NCBI GenBank assembly: GCA_023229525.1
Contig: JALNZC010000044.1
Span: forward strand, 1 to 33,978
Direction: 5' to 3'
Source: Bacteroidales bacterium
GTDB lineage: Bacteria; Bacteroidota; Bacteroidia; Bacteroidales; FEN-979
DNA length: 33,978 bases
Shown here one piece after another: positions 33,671-33,978 of the stretch (the stretch's first letter is position 1; each line of letters begins with the position of its first letter). The notes beneath the pieces are model-generated. The model was given only the letters and a program-made list of their open reading frames with translations, made no database searches and was not told the origin of the DNA. The position numbers were made by a program, and so were the translations under genes.

Positions 33671-33978
33671 AATTCAAAAGTATAATAAAGTGATAAACAT
33701 CTGATAGGAATTTATTTAAAGTATATCTGAAAATCCTGAAGTCAGTATCGGTGAATCAATTCTATACCGAGGAATATCCAATGGTCAGAAACCGGGATAA
33801 TAAGGATTATAAGATTAGATTGATCATTTTCGGATGTCCATATATGCATTAAGACAAGGATCTTGTGGGTCAGATTCATCTCTGTTTTTAATGCTATGAT
33901 GCCCTGTCGTTGAGCCTGATCATTTCACGGGCATCCGGAAAATTCCCTCATCAACCGGTTTATTCAGTACTATCGAAT
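33671..33978. other. No recognisable gene at the window end
   Basis: There is no open frame or RNA structure I can support. On the minus strand TACTTTTG at 33675-33682 resembles a -7 element just before the phosphatase start, but a -33 box at the right distance is missing. Confidence 0.5.

Overview
The window looks like chromosome of a member of the phylum Bacteroidota. The evidence is AT-rich DNA, Bacteroidota-type promoters (TTTG, about 20 bases, TAnnTTTG), a secreted protein with a type IX secretion tail, a dockerin-bearing secreted protein, an LpxL-like acyltransferase and a PafA-like alkaline phosphatase. No rRNA or tRNA gene was seen, so nothing more precise than phylum is claimed.

Positions 1 to about 20,000 are a run of integron-type gene cassettes with no integrase in view (a CALIN, or the distal part of a chromosomal integron). 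All cassette genes are on the + strand. Each cassette begins at a G/TTRRRY junction, and its first 8-10 bases are complementary to the R'' box of its own attC site. In order: a nearly ORF-less cassette in five copies (one partial), interrupted by a beta-barrel cassette; a DUF1905 cassette; a HEPN/AbiU2-like cassette; a 14.7 kb giant cassette (4110-18772); and a lipoprotein plus barrel cassette whose attC was invaded by a group IIC-attC-like intron, now a remnant.

The giant cassette is the most interesting part. Three hairpin repeats (4282, 9063, 14609) divide it into two gene blocks. Block 1 (4443-9050) encodes a TGT-like enzyme, an OGG-like HhH glycosylase, a QueC-like enzyme and three TIR or TIR-like proteins. 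This resembles the deazaguanine accessory set of type IV CBASS (Cap9/Cap10/Cap11), but there is no CD-NTase. The TIR protein directly after QueC begins Met-Gly-Gly-Gly-Gly, so it could be the target of N-terminal deazaguanylation. Block 2 (9201-14536) encodes a complete NMT1/SsuABC-type ABC importer, an unrecognised 499-residue protein with an effector-like N-terminus, and a B12-binding-type radical SAM enzyme, all tightly coupled. Downstream lies an IS3-family element split by an IS21-family element with a 5-bp target duplication.

From about 20,860 to the end the DNA reads as ordinary chromosome: a secreted dockerin protein, a two-gene phosphorelay (a REC-histidine kinase and a five-PAS hybrid kinase), an acyltransferase with an SRPBCC protein, a pair of secreted proteins, and a PafA-like phosphatase. 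The last 300 bases hold nothing recognisable.
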